This document shows positions 5,884-14,380 of a stretch of 34,589 nucleotides of DNA, piece by piece. The translations under genes were made by a program, and so were the position numbers. The notes beneath the pieces are model-generated. The model was not told where the DNA came from, made no database searches, and saw only the letters and a list, made by a program, of their open reading frames with translations. The stretch is from an uncultured Bacteroidota bacterium (GTDB taxonomy: Bacteria > Bacteroidota > Bacteroidia > Chitinophagales > Chitinophagaceae). The first letter of the stretch is position 1. Every line of letters begins with the position of its first letter. The stretch is from the NCBI GenBank assembly GCA_902826165.1, contig CADEDV010000021.1:37486-72074 (forward strand), read 5' to 3'.

Positions 5884-7578
5884 ATGAAAAAAATACCTGC
5901 CTTGCTGCTGGCTACCGTTTTGTCACTGGCTGTCTTTTCTCAAGCGGGACACGGAGAATTAATGCCCGCCAGCCTACCCGTTAAAGAGCTTACGGTTGCC
6001 GACTGGCAGGCTGATCTTCGTTTTTTACAGCAGACCGTGCACAAGGAGTATGCTTTTCTTTTCAAAAATATATCAGCCACACAGTTTGACGCATCGGTGG
6101 AGCAACTCTATAAAGAAATGCCATCTCTGCAAGACCATGAACGGCTGGCAGGCCTGGCAAGAATAGTGGCCTCGTTCAAATACGGGCATACCGATATCGG
6201 CTGGAGAGAATCACCTGTAAAATATCATGTGGCGCCGCTTAATTTTTACTGGTTCAGTGATGGTGTATACGTGGAAGGAACAAATAAAGATCATGCTGCT
6301 GTACTGGGAGCCAAACTGCTGAAAGTGGAAGGCGTGCCGGTGCAGCAGGCACTTGCTTCGCTGAAATGGTTAGTGCCTGCGGAAAATGACCAGTACTATA
6401 AAGGGTATGGACTGGATTTCCTGGCCATACCGGAAGCCCTGCATGCACAAAAAGTATCCAAAGCGTTGAAGAATACGATCAGTTATACATTTGAAAAGGA
6501 GGGGAAGACATTTGATTATACCATCACAACATTAGATGCTTTCCGCTTACCAAGAAGCTATGGTTTTATACGGAAAGGGTCAGGCTGGCTGACTGTAAGA
6601 GATACAAGTTTCACACCGAACTACCTGAAAAACCTGGAGAATATTTATTACTACGAATACCTGCCGGCTTCAAAAACAGTCTATGTCCGTCAGAGCCAGG
6701 TACAGGATGATCCGAAAGAAGCGATCCCTGCTTTTTATAAAAAAGTATTTGCTTTCATCGAGCAGAATGATGTGGAGAAATTAGTACTGGATGTTCGGCT
6801 GAATGGCGGGGGTAATAATTATAAGAACAAACCTGTTGTTACGGGTATCTTAGAATGTAAAAAGATCAACCAACCCGGTAAATTATTTGTGATCATCGGG
6901 CGGAAAACATTTTCTGCCTGCCAGAACCTGGTGAATGAACTCAGCAATTATACCAATGCCTTATTTGTGGGTGAGCCAACTGCGGAGAATGTCAATTTTT
7001 ATGGTGATAACAGAAGGGTGGAATTGCCGAATACCAAAACGCCCGTCTTTCTTTCTTTTGCCTGGTGGCAGGATAAACCCCAATGGGAAAATGCTCCCTG
7101 GCTGGCACCGCATGTCGCTGTGGATATGAGTTTTGCTGATTACCGCAGCAATAAAGACCCGATGCTGGAAACCTGTTTGACTTTTTCAGAGAAGGATGCC
7201 GTCATCGATCCCATGGGGAAGTTAAGAGACTTATTCATGGCCGGTAAACTGGATGAAGTGGAATCCATTGCCACTGCGATGGTGACCGATCCCAAATACC
7301 GCTATATGAATTTCGAAGACCGCTTTAATAAAGCCGGGTATGATATGCTGAATGGTAAACAAACTGACGGGGCACTGTTCATTTTTAAGCTGAACACAAA
7401 ACTCTATCCTCAGTCTGCCAATGCGTGGGACAGCTATGGAGAAGCTTTATGGAAAGCAAAACAAATTGATAAAGCAATTGAGTCGTATAATAAAGCTATT
7501 GCCTTAGATCCCGCAGGTGTCACGGGTGACAATGCCCGGAATATGCTGAAGCAGATCAAAGCAGAAAAGGGGAACTGA
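5884..7578 (+). CDS. Secreted S41-family-like peptidase with C-terminal TPR
   Basis: Exported protein of 564 residues. The signal peptide covers residues 1-24 (MKKIPALLLATVLSLAVFSQ). The body resembles the tail-specific protease (S41) fold: LVLDVRLNGGGNNY (about 300-313) is the typical D-x-R-x-N-G-G-G strand and turn. GRKTFSACQNLVNEL places the candidate nucleophile at S344, and VGEPTAEN follows. The catalytic lysine of CtpA-type enzymes (GEKT) is replaced here (GEPT), so this is either a tricorn-like member with another base or an inactive relative. Residues about 490-555 contain TPR-type helices (AWDSYGEALWKAKQIDKAIE). It is transcribed alone; a GGAGGAG sequence lies about 25 nt upstream, too far to be a normal ribosome site. 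Confidence 0.85.
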   Translation: MKKIPALLLATVLSLAVFSQAGHGELMPASLPVKELTVADWQADLRFLQQTVHKEYAFLFKNISATQFDASVEQLYKEMPSLQDHERLAGLARIVASFKYGHTDIGWRESPVKYHVAPLNFYWFSDGVYVEGTNKDHAAVLGAKLLKVEGVPVQQALASLKWLVPAENDQYYKGYGLDFLAIPEALHAQKVSKALKNTISYTFEKEGKTFDYTITTLDAFRLPRSYGFIRKGSGWLTVRDTSFTPNYLKNLENIYYYEYLPASKTVYVRQSQVQDDPKEAIPAFYKKVFAFIEQNDVEKLVLDVRLNGGGNNYKNKPVVTGILECKKINQPGKLFVIIGRKTFSACQNLVNELSNYTNALFVGEPTAENVNFYGDNRRVELPNTKTPVFLSFAWWQDKPQWENAPWLAPHVAVDMSFADYRSNKDPMLETCLTFSEKDAVIDPMGKLRDLFMAGKLDEVESIATAMVTDPKYRYMNFEDRFNKAGYDMLNGKQTDGALFIFKLNTKLYPQSANAWDSYGEALWKAKQIDKAIESYNKAIALDPAGVTGDNARNMLKQIKAEKGN

Positions 7579-7588
7579 GGATGCCGGG

Positions 7589-7759
7589 TTATTTTGTGAT
7601 CTCATCTATATCGATATCACCTTCTTCATCTTTTGATTTAGGATAATCATCTTTTAGCTGCCGCTTAAATGCTCTCTCATCCCGGATATTACTCCAGACC
7701 AGGAAGATAATAAGGCCAAGGCCGACTGCACCCACAATTAAAAGGACGGTAAGGTTCAT
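7589..7759 (-). CDS. Small single-pass membrane protein
   Basis: Protein of 56 residues: one membrane helix (about residues 3-24, MNLTVLLIVGAVGLGLIIFL) followed by a charged tail rich in Asp, Glu and Lys that ends EGDIDIDEITK. I chose the ATG at 7759 because the longer frame to 7843 adds a polar stretch without a plausible start, whereas 7759 puts the hydrophobic helix at the N-terminus. It converges with the S41-like gene, with stop codons 10 bp apart. I do not recognise a named family; proteins of this shape are frequent in Chitinophagaceae. The function is unknown. Confidence 0.7.
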   Translation of the reverse strand: MNLTVLLIVGAVGLGLIIFLVWSNIRDERAFKRQLKDDYPKSKDEEGDIDIDEITK

Positions 7760-7865
7760 ATTATTAAAGTTAAGCTGAATACCTGATGACGCAGTATTAA
7801 GCTTTTGAAAACAGGGTACCCGGACGGTATTTATGTAAATCAATCCGGCAAACAGCTATTTCTGT

Positions 7866-7873
7866 TATCTTTA
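7866..7873 (+). promoter_or_regulatory. Candidate -7 box (TATCTTTA)
   Basis: TATCTTTA differs from the consensus TAnnTTTG only in its last base and lies 25 bp before the ATG at 7899. No TTTG is found at the expected -33 position. It could drive the 7899 gene and the esterase gene behind it. Confidence 0.35.
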
Positions 7874-7898
7874 GTTCCATTCTTAAAACACAAACCAT

Positions 7899-8669
7899 AT
7901 GCAGAAAATAATATTCGTCGTTTCCCTGTTCTGTTCTTCCCTGGTGATGGCGCAGGATGTGGAATACAAAAAAGGCATGATCAAAGTGGATGGAAAGGAT
8001 TATGTAAAACTGGAAGTAACCAAACAGAATTTTGGGCTCACCAAACTTTTTGAAGTATTCTCCTTGTCCGGCGAAAAGCTGATCATTGCCGCCCCGGCTA
8101 CAGAGTTTGATGCGGATAAAAATGACAACTCCAGTCTTTACTACCGGCTTACTTTTTTAACGGCTAACCAGGTGGGGATTTTTAAAGTGGCTTCCCTGGG
8201 ACAGGAGAAATCTTTTGCCAAACTGATCGGCAACAGCGGTATTATAATAAACGATAAAGCAGACGAAGCCAAAGTAAAAGAGTTTATTGCTGCTAAAGGT
8301 GTTACACCGAGACTGCTGGTCAACTATACACAAGTGGCCCGTGATAAAAGATGGCCGATCTCCCTGAAAGCCGATAAGACGATTGAACAGAATGCAAAGA
8401 TCATCGGCAGCTTTAAACCTACCGGTTCACAAAACGGGCTCGACAGTTATGAATTTTTATTACCATCCGGTGTTGTAATTGCCAAAGTTTCTTTTACCGG
8501 CGGCAATAATGCCCAGAATATGGAGGTCTTTACTGCTAAAGATAATTTGCAACGGCCGGTAGCTATTCCGCAAAAAGACAAGATATTATTAGCGGATGCC
8601 AGCATTGACAAGAACCAGTTTACTCTCAAAAGAGTAGCCCAATGGCTCATAGATAACCAATACCTCTAA
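7899..8669 (+). CDS. Secreted protein of unknown function
   Basis: Exported protein of 256 residues with a signal peptide at 1-18 (MQKIIFVVSLFCSSLVMAQ). The rest is soluble and looks beta-rich in the first half (KGMIKVDGKDYVKLEVTKQN), with an alpha/beta second half ending KRVAQWLIDNQYL. I recognise no named domain, no lipobox and no membrane helix. The gene ends 19 nt before the esterase gene in the same direction, so they are likely cotranscribed; that proximity is the only hint to a role. The start at 7899 is well supported by the signal peptide. Confidence 0.75.
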   Translation: MQKIIFVVSLFCSSLVMAQDVEYKKGMIKVDGKDYVKLEVTKQNFGLTKLFEVFSLSGEKLIIAAPATEFDADKNDNSSLYYRLTFLTANQVGIFKVASLGQEKSFAKLIGNSGIIINDKADEAKVKEFIAAKGVTPRLLVNYTQVARDKRWPISLKADKTIEQNAKIIGSFKPTGSQNGLDSYEFLLPSGVVIAKVSFTGGNNAQNMEVFTAKDNLQRPVAIPQKDKILLADASIDKNQFTLKRVAQWLIDNQYL

Positions 8670-8688
8670 TCAATTGTTCTTAGCTATT

Positions 8689-10659
8689 ATGAAAAAGATC
8701 ATTGCCGTATTAATCTTGTCCGCTTTTTCCTGTTCTTTATTGGCGAATATCAGCCTGCCGAAAATTTTCGGCGACAATATGGTATTGCAGCGGGATAAAC
8801 CTGTCCGTATCTGGGGATGGGCAGCTGCAGGAGAAAAAATAACGGTGCAGTTCAACCAGCAGAAAAAAAATACGAAAACGGATAAAGCCGGTAAATGGGA
8901 AATCCTGTTAGCACCGGAAGCGGCAGGTGGTCCGTATCAGTTAATTGTACAGGGAAAAAATGAACTGGTCATTCAAAATATCCTGGTGGGTGAAGTATGG
9001 ATCTGTAGCGGCCAGTCCAATATGGAAATGCCGATAGCGGGATGGGGTAAAATAAATAACTATGAAAAGGAAATAGCGACTGCCGATTACCCGATGATCC
9101 GGCAGTTTGATGTGCCGAATACCGTCAGCACCAGTTTGAAAGATGATGTGAGTGCAGGCGAATGGAAACAATGCAGCCCTGCAACAGCGGCCGAGTTCTC
9201 TGCCACGGCTTATTTCTTTGCGAGAGAGGTATATAACTATTTGAAAGTTCCTGTCGGGCTGATCAATACCACCTGGGGCGGCACACAATCCGAAGCTTGG
9301 ACCAGCCAGCAGGGTTTTGAACAAAGTGAACGATTTAAAGATATCGCTGCGATCATGAAATCGGGTTCCATTGAAAAACTCAGCAAAGAAAGAAATGAAG
9401 CTATCCTGGCGAATATTAAAAAAGCACAGGGCGGATTGGATAATGTCAATACAAACGAATGGAAGAACAGCAATTTTGATGACAGCCAGTGGCCACTGAT
9501 GAAGCTGCCCGGGGTGTGGGAAGAAAGAGGCTTCCCGGGGCTTGACGGAACAGCCTGGTTTAGAAAAACCATTACAATAAGTGAAGCTGATGCAGATAAA
9601 GCTGGAGTAATAGAACTGGCAAAAGTGGATGATGCAGATGAAACCTATATCAACGGGGTGAAAGTTGGGAGCACACAGCAATGGGATGAGTTAAGAAGAT
9701 ATACTATACCGGCAGGTGTTTTGAAAGCTGGTAAGAATGTGATCGCAGTAAGAGTAGTGGATAACCAGGGAGGTGGTGGTATCTATGGTGATGATATAAC
9801 GATGCGGTTAACGATCGGTCAAACAATTATTTCATTGGCTGGTGACTGGAAGTTCAGGATCGAATCGATTTTGAATAAAGATGCAGGAGCGATGGGCCCC
9901 AATGATTTTCCCGGCATTTTATTCAATTCGATGATCAATCCTTTATTGCCATATACTATTAAAGGAGCGATCTGGTACCAGGGGGAAACGAATGCCGGAA
10001 GGGCCTACGAATACCGCACCGCATTCCCGTTAATGATCACTGACTGGCGGCAACACTGGAAGCAGGGCGATTTTCCTTTCTTCTTTGTGCAGCTTTCAAC
10101 GTTTGGTTCTGCCACAGCCAACAGTAATAACGGGAGTAACTGGGCCGAGCTGCGGGAAGCACAGGCAATGACTTTATCATTACCGAATACAGGAATGGCC
10201 GTTACCACAGATATCGGTGACCCGAAAGATATTCATCCAAAAAATAAGCAGGATGTGGGCAAACGACTTGCTTATATCGCCCTGCATGATGTGTATGGAA
10301 AACAAGGAGAATGTATGGGCCCTGTTTACCAGTCCATGAATAAAGTGGGGGACAGGATCGATATATCATTCACCCATACTGGCAGCGGCTGGCTGGTGAA
10401 AGATAAGTATGAATATATCAAAGGATTTGAGATCGCCGGTGCGGATAAAAAATTCCATTTTGCCAAAGCATTGATAAACGGGAATAAGATCACCGTGTGG
10501 TGCGATGAAGTGCCGCAGCCGGTAGCGGTAAGATATAATTGGGCCGATGATGCTTCAGAAGGAAACCTGTTCAATAAAGAAATGTTACCGGCAGCACCCT
10601 TCCGCACAGATGATTGGGAAGGCGTGACTATCAGGAACAGGTATATAGTGAATCAGTAA
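8689..10659 (+). CDS. Sialate O-acetylesterase-type (SGNH) esterase
   Basis: Secreted esterase of 656 residues from ATG 8689, chosen because MKKIIAVLILSAFSCSLLA then forms a clean signal peptide. The catalytic block starts VGEVWICSGQSNMEMPI with the nucleophile S110. The D-x-x-H part is DIHPKNKQ with H516. Between the two halves of the catalytic domain, about residues 260-380 form a beta-galactosidase-like jelly-roll insert (WFRKTITIS, KVDDADETYINGVKVGST, IPAGVLKAGKNVIAVRVVDN). GAIWYQGETNAGRAYEYR is also characteristic of the family. Such enzymes remove acetyl groups from glycans, classically 9-O-acetyl sialic acid; in Bacteroidota many act on plant xylan or pectin, so the substrate is open. 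No other glycan-degradation genes are adjacent. Confidence 0.92.
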   Translation: MKKIIAVLILSAFSCSLLANISLPKIFGDNMVLQRDKPVRIWGWAAAGEKITVQFNQQKKNTKTDKAGKWEILLAPEAAGGPYQLIVQGKNELVIQNILVGEVWICSGQSNMEMPIAGWGKINNYEKEIATADYPMIRQFDVPNTVSTSLKDDVSAGEWKQCSPATAAEFSATAYFFAREVYNYLKVPVGLINTTWGGTQSEAWTSQQGFEQSERFKDIAAIMKSGSIEKLSKERNEAILANIKKAQGGLDNVNTNEWKNSNFDDSQWPLMKLPGVWEERGFPGLDGTAWFRKTITISEADADKAGVIELAKVDDADETYINGVKVGSTQQWDELRRYTIPAGVLKAGKNVIAVRVVDNQGGGGIYGDDITMRLTIGQTIISLAGDWKFRIESILNKDAGAMGPNDFPGILFNSMINPLLPYTIKGAIWYQGETNAGRAYEYRTAFPLMITDWRQHWKQGDFPFFFVQLSTFGSATANSNNGSNWAELREAQAMTLSLPNTGMAVTTDIGDPKDIHPKNKQDVGKRLAYIALHDVYGKQGECMGPVYQSMNKVGDRIDISFTHTGSGWLVKDKYEYIKGFEIAGADKKFHFAKALINGNKITVWCDEVPQPVAVRYNWADDASEGNLFNKEMLPAAPFRTDDWEGVTIRNRYIVNQ

Positions 10660-10676
10660 CAGACGAGGACAATTTT

Positions 10677-11297
10677 TTATAGCAGGTCATTCTCCAGGGC
10701 AAAGCGAACCAGCATTGCTGTATTCTTTACATTCAGTTTGGCGTGTAAATTTTTACGATGGCTTTCCACCGTATCAACACTGATAAAAAGTTTTTCAGCG
10801 ATCTGCATATTGGTCAGGCCTTCAGCCACGGCGGAGAGCACTTCTTTTTCTCTTTTCGTCAATGGCGGAATACTGTTCAGTTGCTCTGTACCTGATTTCA
10901 AGGCCTGCCCGGCATCAAAACTCAGGTATGTTTTTCCTTTCACCACTACTTTAATGGCTTCAATGATCTCCTGCCGGCCTGCATTTTTTAATAAGTAACC
11001 GCTGGCACCACTTTCCATCATCTTGCGGATATAGGTGCCCTGGTTGAACGTACTTAAGGCCAGCACCATGATGCCGGGATAATTTTTTTTAATGAGTTTG
11101 CACAGGTCCACTCCGTTCATATCCGGCAGGCTGATGTCCATCAGTATCACATCGGCGGTATGGCTGCTGAAATACTGTAAACAGTTAGCCGCATTGCTCG
11201 CATAACCTGCCATTTCAATATCTTTTTCTTTTAGCAGTAAGGAATAAATTCCTTCAATGACTACTGCATGATCATCTACTATATAAACCTTTATCAT
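10677..11297 (-). CDS. NarL/FixJ-type response regulator
   Basis: Two-domain regulator of 206 residues. The receiver domain (1-120) has the acidic pair D8-D9, phosphoacceptor D54 in VILMDISLPDMNG, and the lysine in GYLLKNAG. The LuxR-type helix-turn-helix (about 143-206) reads LTKREKEVLSAVAEG then ISVDTVESHRKNLHAKL. It begins 3 nt after the stop of the sensor-kinase gene upstream and forms a classic pair with it. Phosphorylation would promote dimerisation and DNA binding. Targets are not visible; no obvious repeated operator was seen near its own operon. It converges with the esterase gene, with 17 bp between the stop codons. Confidence 0.95.
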   Translation of the reverse strand: MIKVYIVDDHAVVIEGIYSLLLKEKDIEMAGYASNAANCLQYFSSHTADVILMDISLPDMNGVDLCKLIKKNYPGIMVLALSTFNQGTYIRKMMESGASGYLLKNAGRQEIIEAIKVVVKGKTYLSFDAGQALKSGTEQLNSIPPLTKREKEVLSAVAEGLTNMQIAEKLFISVDTVESHRKNLHAKLNVKNTAMLVRFALENDLL

Positions 11298-11300
11298 TTG

Positions 11301-13310
11301 TTAAGCGATTAATTCAATATTGACAGATGTTCCATTACCGGGTGATGTCACCAGGTCTGATGTTCCGTTGAAATACTGTACCCGGTAGCTGATATTTGCC
11401 ATACCAGCTCCTTTGGCTTGCGCTAGTATATTCTTATCGAAGCCTTTGCCGTTATCTTCCACGGTGATGCCGGTTTTGTTATCACTCATGGTTAGTTGCA
11501 CAATGACCTGGGTCGGTTCGGCATGTTTCACGGCATTGTTCACCAATTCCTGGATGATGCGGTATATAAACATTTCCGCAGTACTGTGTAATTTTCTTCT
11601 TTCGCCAAATTGCTGGAATACTATTTTTATTCCGGTGGTGGATTGTATGCTGTCGCAAAAATCTCTTACCGCTTCCTGCAACCCGAATTTTACAAGGGCT
11701 TCCGGCATCAGGTTTTGCGCCACTTTTCGAAGATCCCCGATCGAATTGTCCAGCATACTCAGTGACCTGTCAAACTGGGTACTGGTTTCCGGAGTCAAGG
11801 GCAGGTTTTCTTTTACGTTCATGAACGACAGTTTAGTGCCGGATAATAAACTGCCCAGGCCGTCATGCAGGTCTTTGGCGATGCGGCTTCTTTCTTCTTC
11901 CTGGCCTTTTAGCATCGCATCAATGGTAAGTAATTGTTTGTCTTTTTCCAGCTCACTGATCTTTTGTTTTTGTAATGCCTGTTGCTGCCTTGCCAGCTGT
12001 TGCCCTTTTTTAAAATTAATAAAACCGAGATAGCCCAGGACCAGCAGAATAAGAATGGAAGCAATAAAAATTTTATTTAATGCAGACTTGTGTTTTACTT
12101 CCACGGTTTGTTTTTCTTTTTCATATTGCAACTGGCTGATCTGTTTTTGTTGTTTTTCCGCATCATAAATGGCCCCAAGGACTTTTAACTGTTTGATATT
12201 TGTTTCAGCAGCCAGGCTGTCCTTTAATTGTATGGTCTGCTGTATTAGTTCAAAGGCTTTGTTTTTATTACCTGTTTTGTAATAATAATTGGCCAGGTTG
12301 GTGAGGGCATCAATTTTGGAAGACCGGGTGTACATGTTTTCTACCAGCGAAAGATTTTCCAGCGCATAGTTTTTTGCTGCTTCATCCTGCCCGATCTTTA
12401 GGGCCGTTGCCGACAGGTAATAAAGAGCAACACTTTTACTATTGCTGTGCCCGCCCTCTAAGGCATATTTATATGTTTCCTTGAAATAATCATAGGCAGT
12501 ATTATAATGCTGTTTTATAAAACTAACTCTTCCTCTTTTGAGATAATAACCAAAACTTACCTGCACTTGTCCCGGTTCGGGCATGTAGGGATGCAGTTTA
12601 TCAAGATAACGGATAGCAGTTTCAAGGTCGTTTTTGGCAAGGCAAACATCGATATACGAAAAATAAACATTGGAATGCGCTGTTATACTACTGTCTTTCT
12701 CAACAAGTGCTATATTCTTTTCACTGTATTCTGTGGCTTTGTCTAGGTTGTTTAGAGTAGTATATATATCGGTTATAAAAGTATAAAGCCTGGTTCTGCG
12801 CTGTTCCCTGGCGGGGGTGATGTATTTTAGGGACTCAAAAAAGTAGTCCAATGCGGTGTAATAATTTTCCTGGCTGAAATAGATCGCTCCTTTCTGTTCA
12901 AAGGCCCATTGTTTGGTGCCCAATATATTTTCTTCCTGAATGTTACCTGCTATGTAAATAGCTGAGTCAAAATAAAGGAGAGCTTTTGTATAGTCAGAAG
13001 AGCTCTTATAATAACCAGCAGTGTTTGCGTAGCAGGCTGCGAGGCCTCTATTATAATTGAGCTTGCGGCTGAGCATGAATGCTTCATCCATGTATGGTAA
13101 TACCGCTTTTCGCTCTTTCAGATAGGCGGCGGTGTTCAGCACTCTCACCAGGGCATTTACCCGGGCTGTATCCGGGTTAGGATAATTGTTAAGGTCATTA
13201 ATGGCTTCTTGTTTTCTTTTTTCAAAGTTTTCCTGCTGTGCGATAACCGGGCAGGTGAAACCCGAAAGTAAAGTAAGAACAATGATTACAATCTTGCTGT
13301 GGTTGTGCAT
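11301..13310 (-). CDS. TPR-containing NarX-type sensor histidine kinase
   Basis: Membrane kinase of 669 residues. It has a signal peptide (MHNHSKIVIIVLTLLSGF...), a large periplasmic TPR region (about 30-370, e.g. ALLYFDSAIYIAGNIQEENI) and one membrane helix near 412-430 (IFIASILILLVLGYLGF). A coiled linker of Gln and Lys precedes the HisKA_3 dimerisation region IAKDLHDGLGSLLSG, with the phosphorylated histidine at H482. A HATPase domain follows (IQELVNNAVKHAEPTQV, VEDNGKGFDKN). The architecture implies that the TPR domain senses a protein or cell-surface state. It forms an operon with the NarL-type regulator 3 nt downstream. The start at 13310 is supported by the signal peptide; no perfect -7 box is seen upstream (CATATTTG is the best). 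Confidence 0.95.
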   Translation of the reverse strand: MHNHSKIVIIVLTLLSGFTCPVIAQQENFEKRKQEAINDLNNYPNPDTARVNALVRVLNTAAYLKERKAVLPYMDEAFMLSRKLNYNRGLAACYANTAGYYKSSSDYTKALLYFDSAIYIAGNIQEENILGTKQWAFEQKGAIYFSQENYYTALDYFFESLKYITPAREQRRTRLYTFITDIYTTLNNLDKATEYSEKNIALVEKDSSITAHSNVYFSYIDVCLAKNDLETAIRYLDKLHPYMPEPGQVQVSFGYYLKRGRVSFIKQHYNTAYDYFKETYKYALEGGHSNSKSVALYYLSATALKIGQDEAAKNYALENLSLVENMYTRSSKIDALTNLANYYYKTGNKNKAFELIQQTIQLKDSLAAETNIKQLKVLGAIYDAEKQQKQISQLQYEKEKQTVEVKHKSALNKIFIASILILLVLGYLGFINFKKGQQLARQQQALQKQKISELEKDKQLLTIDAMLKGQEEERSRIAKDLHDGLGSLLSGTKLSFMNVKENLPLTPETSTQFDRSLSMLDNSIGDLRKVAQNLMPEALVKFGLQEAVRDFCDSIQSTTGIKIVFQQFGERRKLHSTAEMFIYRIIQELVNNAVKHAEPTQVIVQLTMSDNKTGITVEDNGKGFDKNILAQAKGAGMANISYRVQYFNGTSDLVTSPGNGTSVNIELIA

Positions 13311-13458
13311 ATTGTAAGGAAGTAATGGTTACTGTAAAGTATTATTTTATTTCACAAATATGGAAATTGTTAACAAAAATTCACGCCTTTCCGGGATGCT
13401 GCACCGGGCTGATTACTTTCATATTTGCGTTTTCGTATTAATCATTAAACCTTTTACT

Positions 13459-13680
13459 ATGTTATTACAAGCAAAGCCTGCGGAGGCAGGTCTGTGCAGG
13501 AATACCACGAGTATTATACCTGGTAAAGTGCCAGAGCACAACAACAGAAAACCGGTATTATCATTCCTGTACCGGGTATATCCCACCAATTGGTTCAGAG
13601 AATTCAGTGATATCAGTATCACACTGGAAGAATTTGCTCCTGCGAAAACTGGACAGGAAAATAGTACTAAATCTTTTTAG
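13459..13680 (+). CDS. Small hypothetical protein, doubtful
   Basis: Open frame of 73 residues from ATG 13459. It has no signal peptide, no membrane helix and no family I recognise; the middle and end (NRKPVLSFLYRVYPTNWF, DISITLEEFAPAK) read like ordinary protein. The segment AKPAEAGLCRN is encoded by a GC-rich palindrome (13477-13490) of the type seen as dispersed repeats in this phylum, which suggests repeat DNA inside the frame. CATATTTG at 13420-13427 is one base from a -7 consensus. The next gene begins 42 nt later in the same direction. Could be a real small gene or a chance frame. Confidence 0.4.
   Translation: MLLQAKPAEAGLCRNTTSIIPGKVPEHNNRKPVLSFLYRVYPTNWFREFSDISITLEEFAPAKTGQENSTKSF
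13477..13490. repeat. Short GC-rich palindrome (CCTGC-GGAG-GCAGG), REP-like
   Basis: Five-base arms CCTGC (13477-13481) and GCAGG (13486-13490) flank a 4-nt loop, in an otherwise AT-richer neighbourhood. Similar palindromes are common dispersed elements in Bacteroidota genomes. Only one copy was noticed in this window, so repeat status is inferred. Confidence 0.35.
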
Positions 13681-13722
13681 TAAAACCACCATCAGTCATT
13701 TTAAAGAACTAAAATTAACAAC

Positions 13723-14280
13723 ATGAAAGTAATTGTGAAATTTGTAATGATCATGGTAGTTTTTTTAGCGGTTTCACTGGTGTTATTTGCCCAGGTAACA
13801 GCTAAGGCAGGAAAGAGTTACCGGCTGCAGTCACAGCCTGTAGGTATGATGCCGGAAACTATGATGCCATTGCATTTTAGTGATAAAGACCCGGCAGGCA
13901 TCAACCCGGAAGCAGAGTATCCTGTCGTGGCAAAACGATTTGGAAAGTTGTTCCCGGATGCGGTTAATGCAGTATGGTTTAGAGAGAACAAAAACCTGTT
14001 TGTTTATTTCTACATTAAAGGAAATAAAGTAACTGCTGTTTTTACACTACGGGGCCATATGAATTATGCCATCGCCAACCTGGCAATAACAGACCTGCCC
14101 GGGGCTATCATTAATAAAGTAGAGAGCCGGTATGAGGGGTATGGATTTTTTAATGTTAAGCAAGTAATAGAAGAAGGCAATATCACCTATGAAGTTGTAC
14201 TGGTGAATAGCTGTGAATATGTTGTTATTCATATTTCAGAGGAGGAGATAACTGAACGAAGAAGAATCAGGAAAATGTAA
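13723..14280 (+). CDS. Secreted PepSY-like / beta-lactamase-inhibitor-like protein
   Basis: Exported protein of 185 residues. A signal peptide spans about 1-26 (FVMIMVVFLAVSLVLFAQ). The mature part (about 65-185) fits the small alpha/beta PepSY-like fold often annotated in Chitinophagaceae: FGKLFPDAVNAVWFRENKN, then KGNKVTAVFTLRGHMNYAIA, then DLPGAIINKVESRYEGYGFF and ITYEVVLVNSCEYVVIHI. The alternation of 'x-x-W-x' strand and 'L-P-x-x-I-x-x-x-V' helix is the main evidence. These proteins are thought to be periplasmic with unknown ligands. It lies directly upstream of the TPR kinase operon in divergent orientation, a possible but unproven regulatory target. Confidence 0.7.
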   Translation: MKVIVKFVMIMVVFLAVSLVLFAQVTAKAGKSYRLQSQPVGMMPETMMPLHFSDKDPAGINPEAEYPVVAKRFGKLFPDAVNAVWFRENKNLFVYFYIKGNKVTAVFTLRGHMNYAIANLAITDLPGAIINKVESRYEGYGFFNVKQVIEEGNITYEVVLVNSCEYVVIHISEEEITERRRIRKM

Positions 14281-14340
14281 TGTAATTCCAGGTATAACTT
14301 TTGCAGCATAGCATCACAGAGACAGGTTCATTTGGAACAA

Positions 14341-14364
14341 GTACAGCCCGTAAAAGGGCTGTAC
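14341..14364. terminator. Hairpin between convergent genes, possible bidirectional terminator
   Basis: GTACAGCCC (14341-14349) pairs perfectly with GGGCTGTAC (14356-14364) across a 6-nt loop. It lies between the ends of the PepSY-like gene (plus) and the lipoprotein gene (minus), 17 bp from the latter's stop. T runs on both sides are weak. Confidence 0.5.
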
Positions 14365-14380
14365 TATTTAGAACAACTAT

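Noticed and set aside
8941-9681. 246-codon open frame antisense to the esterase gene
   Set aside because: Its translation is rich in Cys, Phe and His with no family; the opposite strand encodes a clear SGNH esterase.
11413-12033. 206-codon open frame antisense to the TPR kinase gene
   Set aside because: Covers the kinase and HATPase core of the real gene; no independent features.
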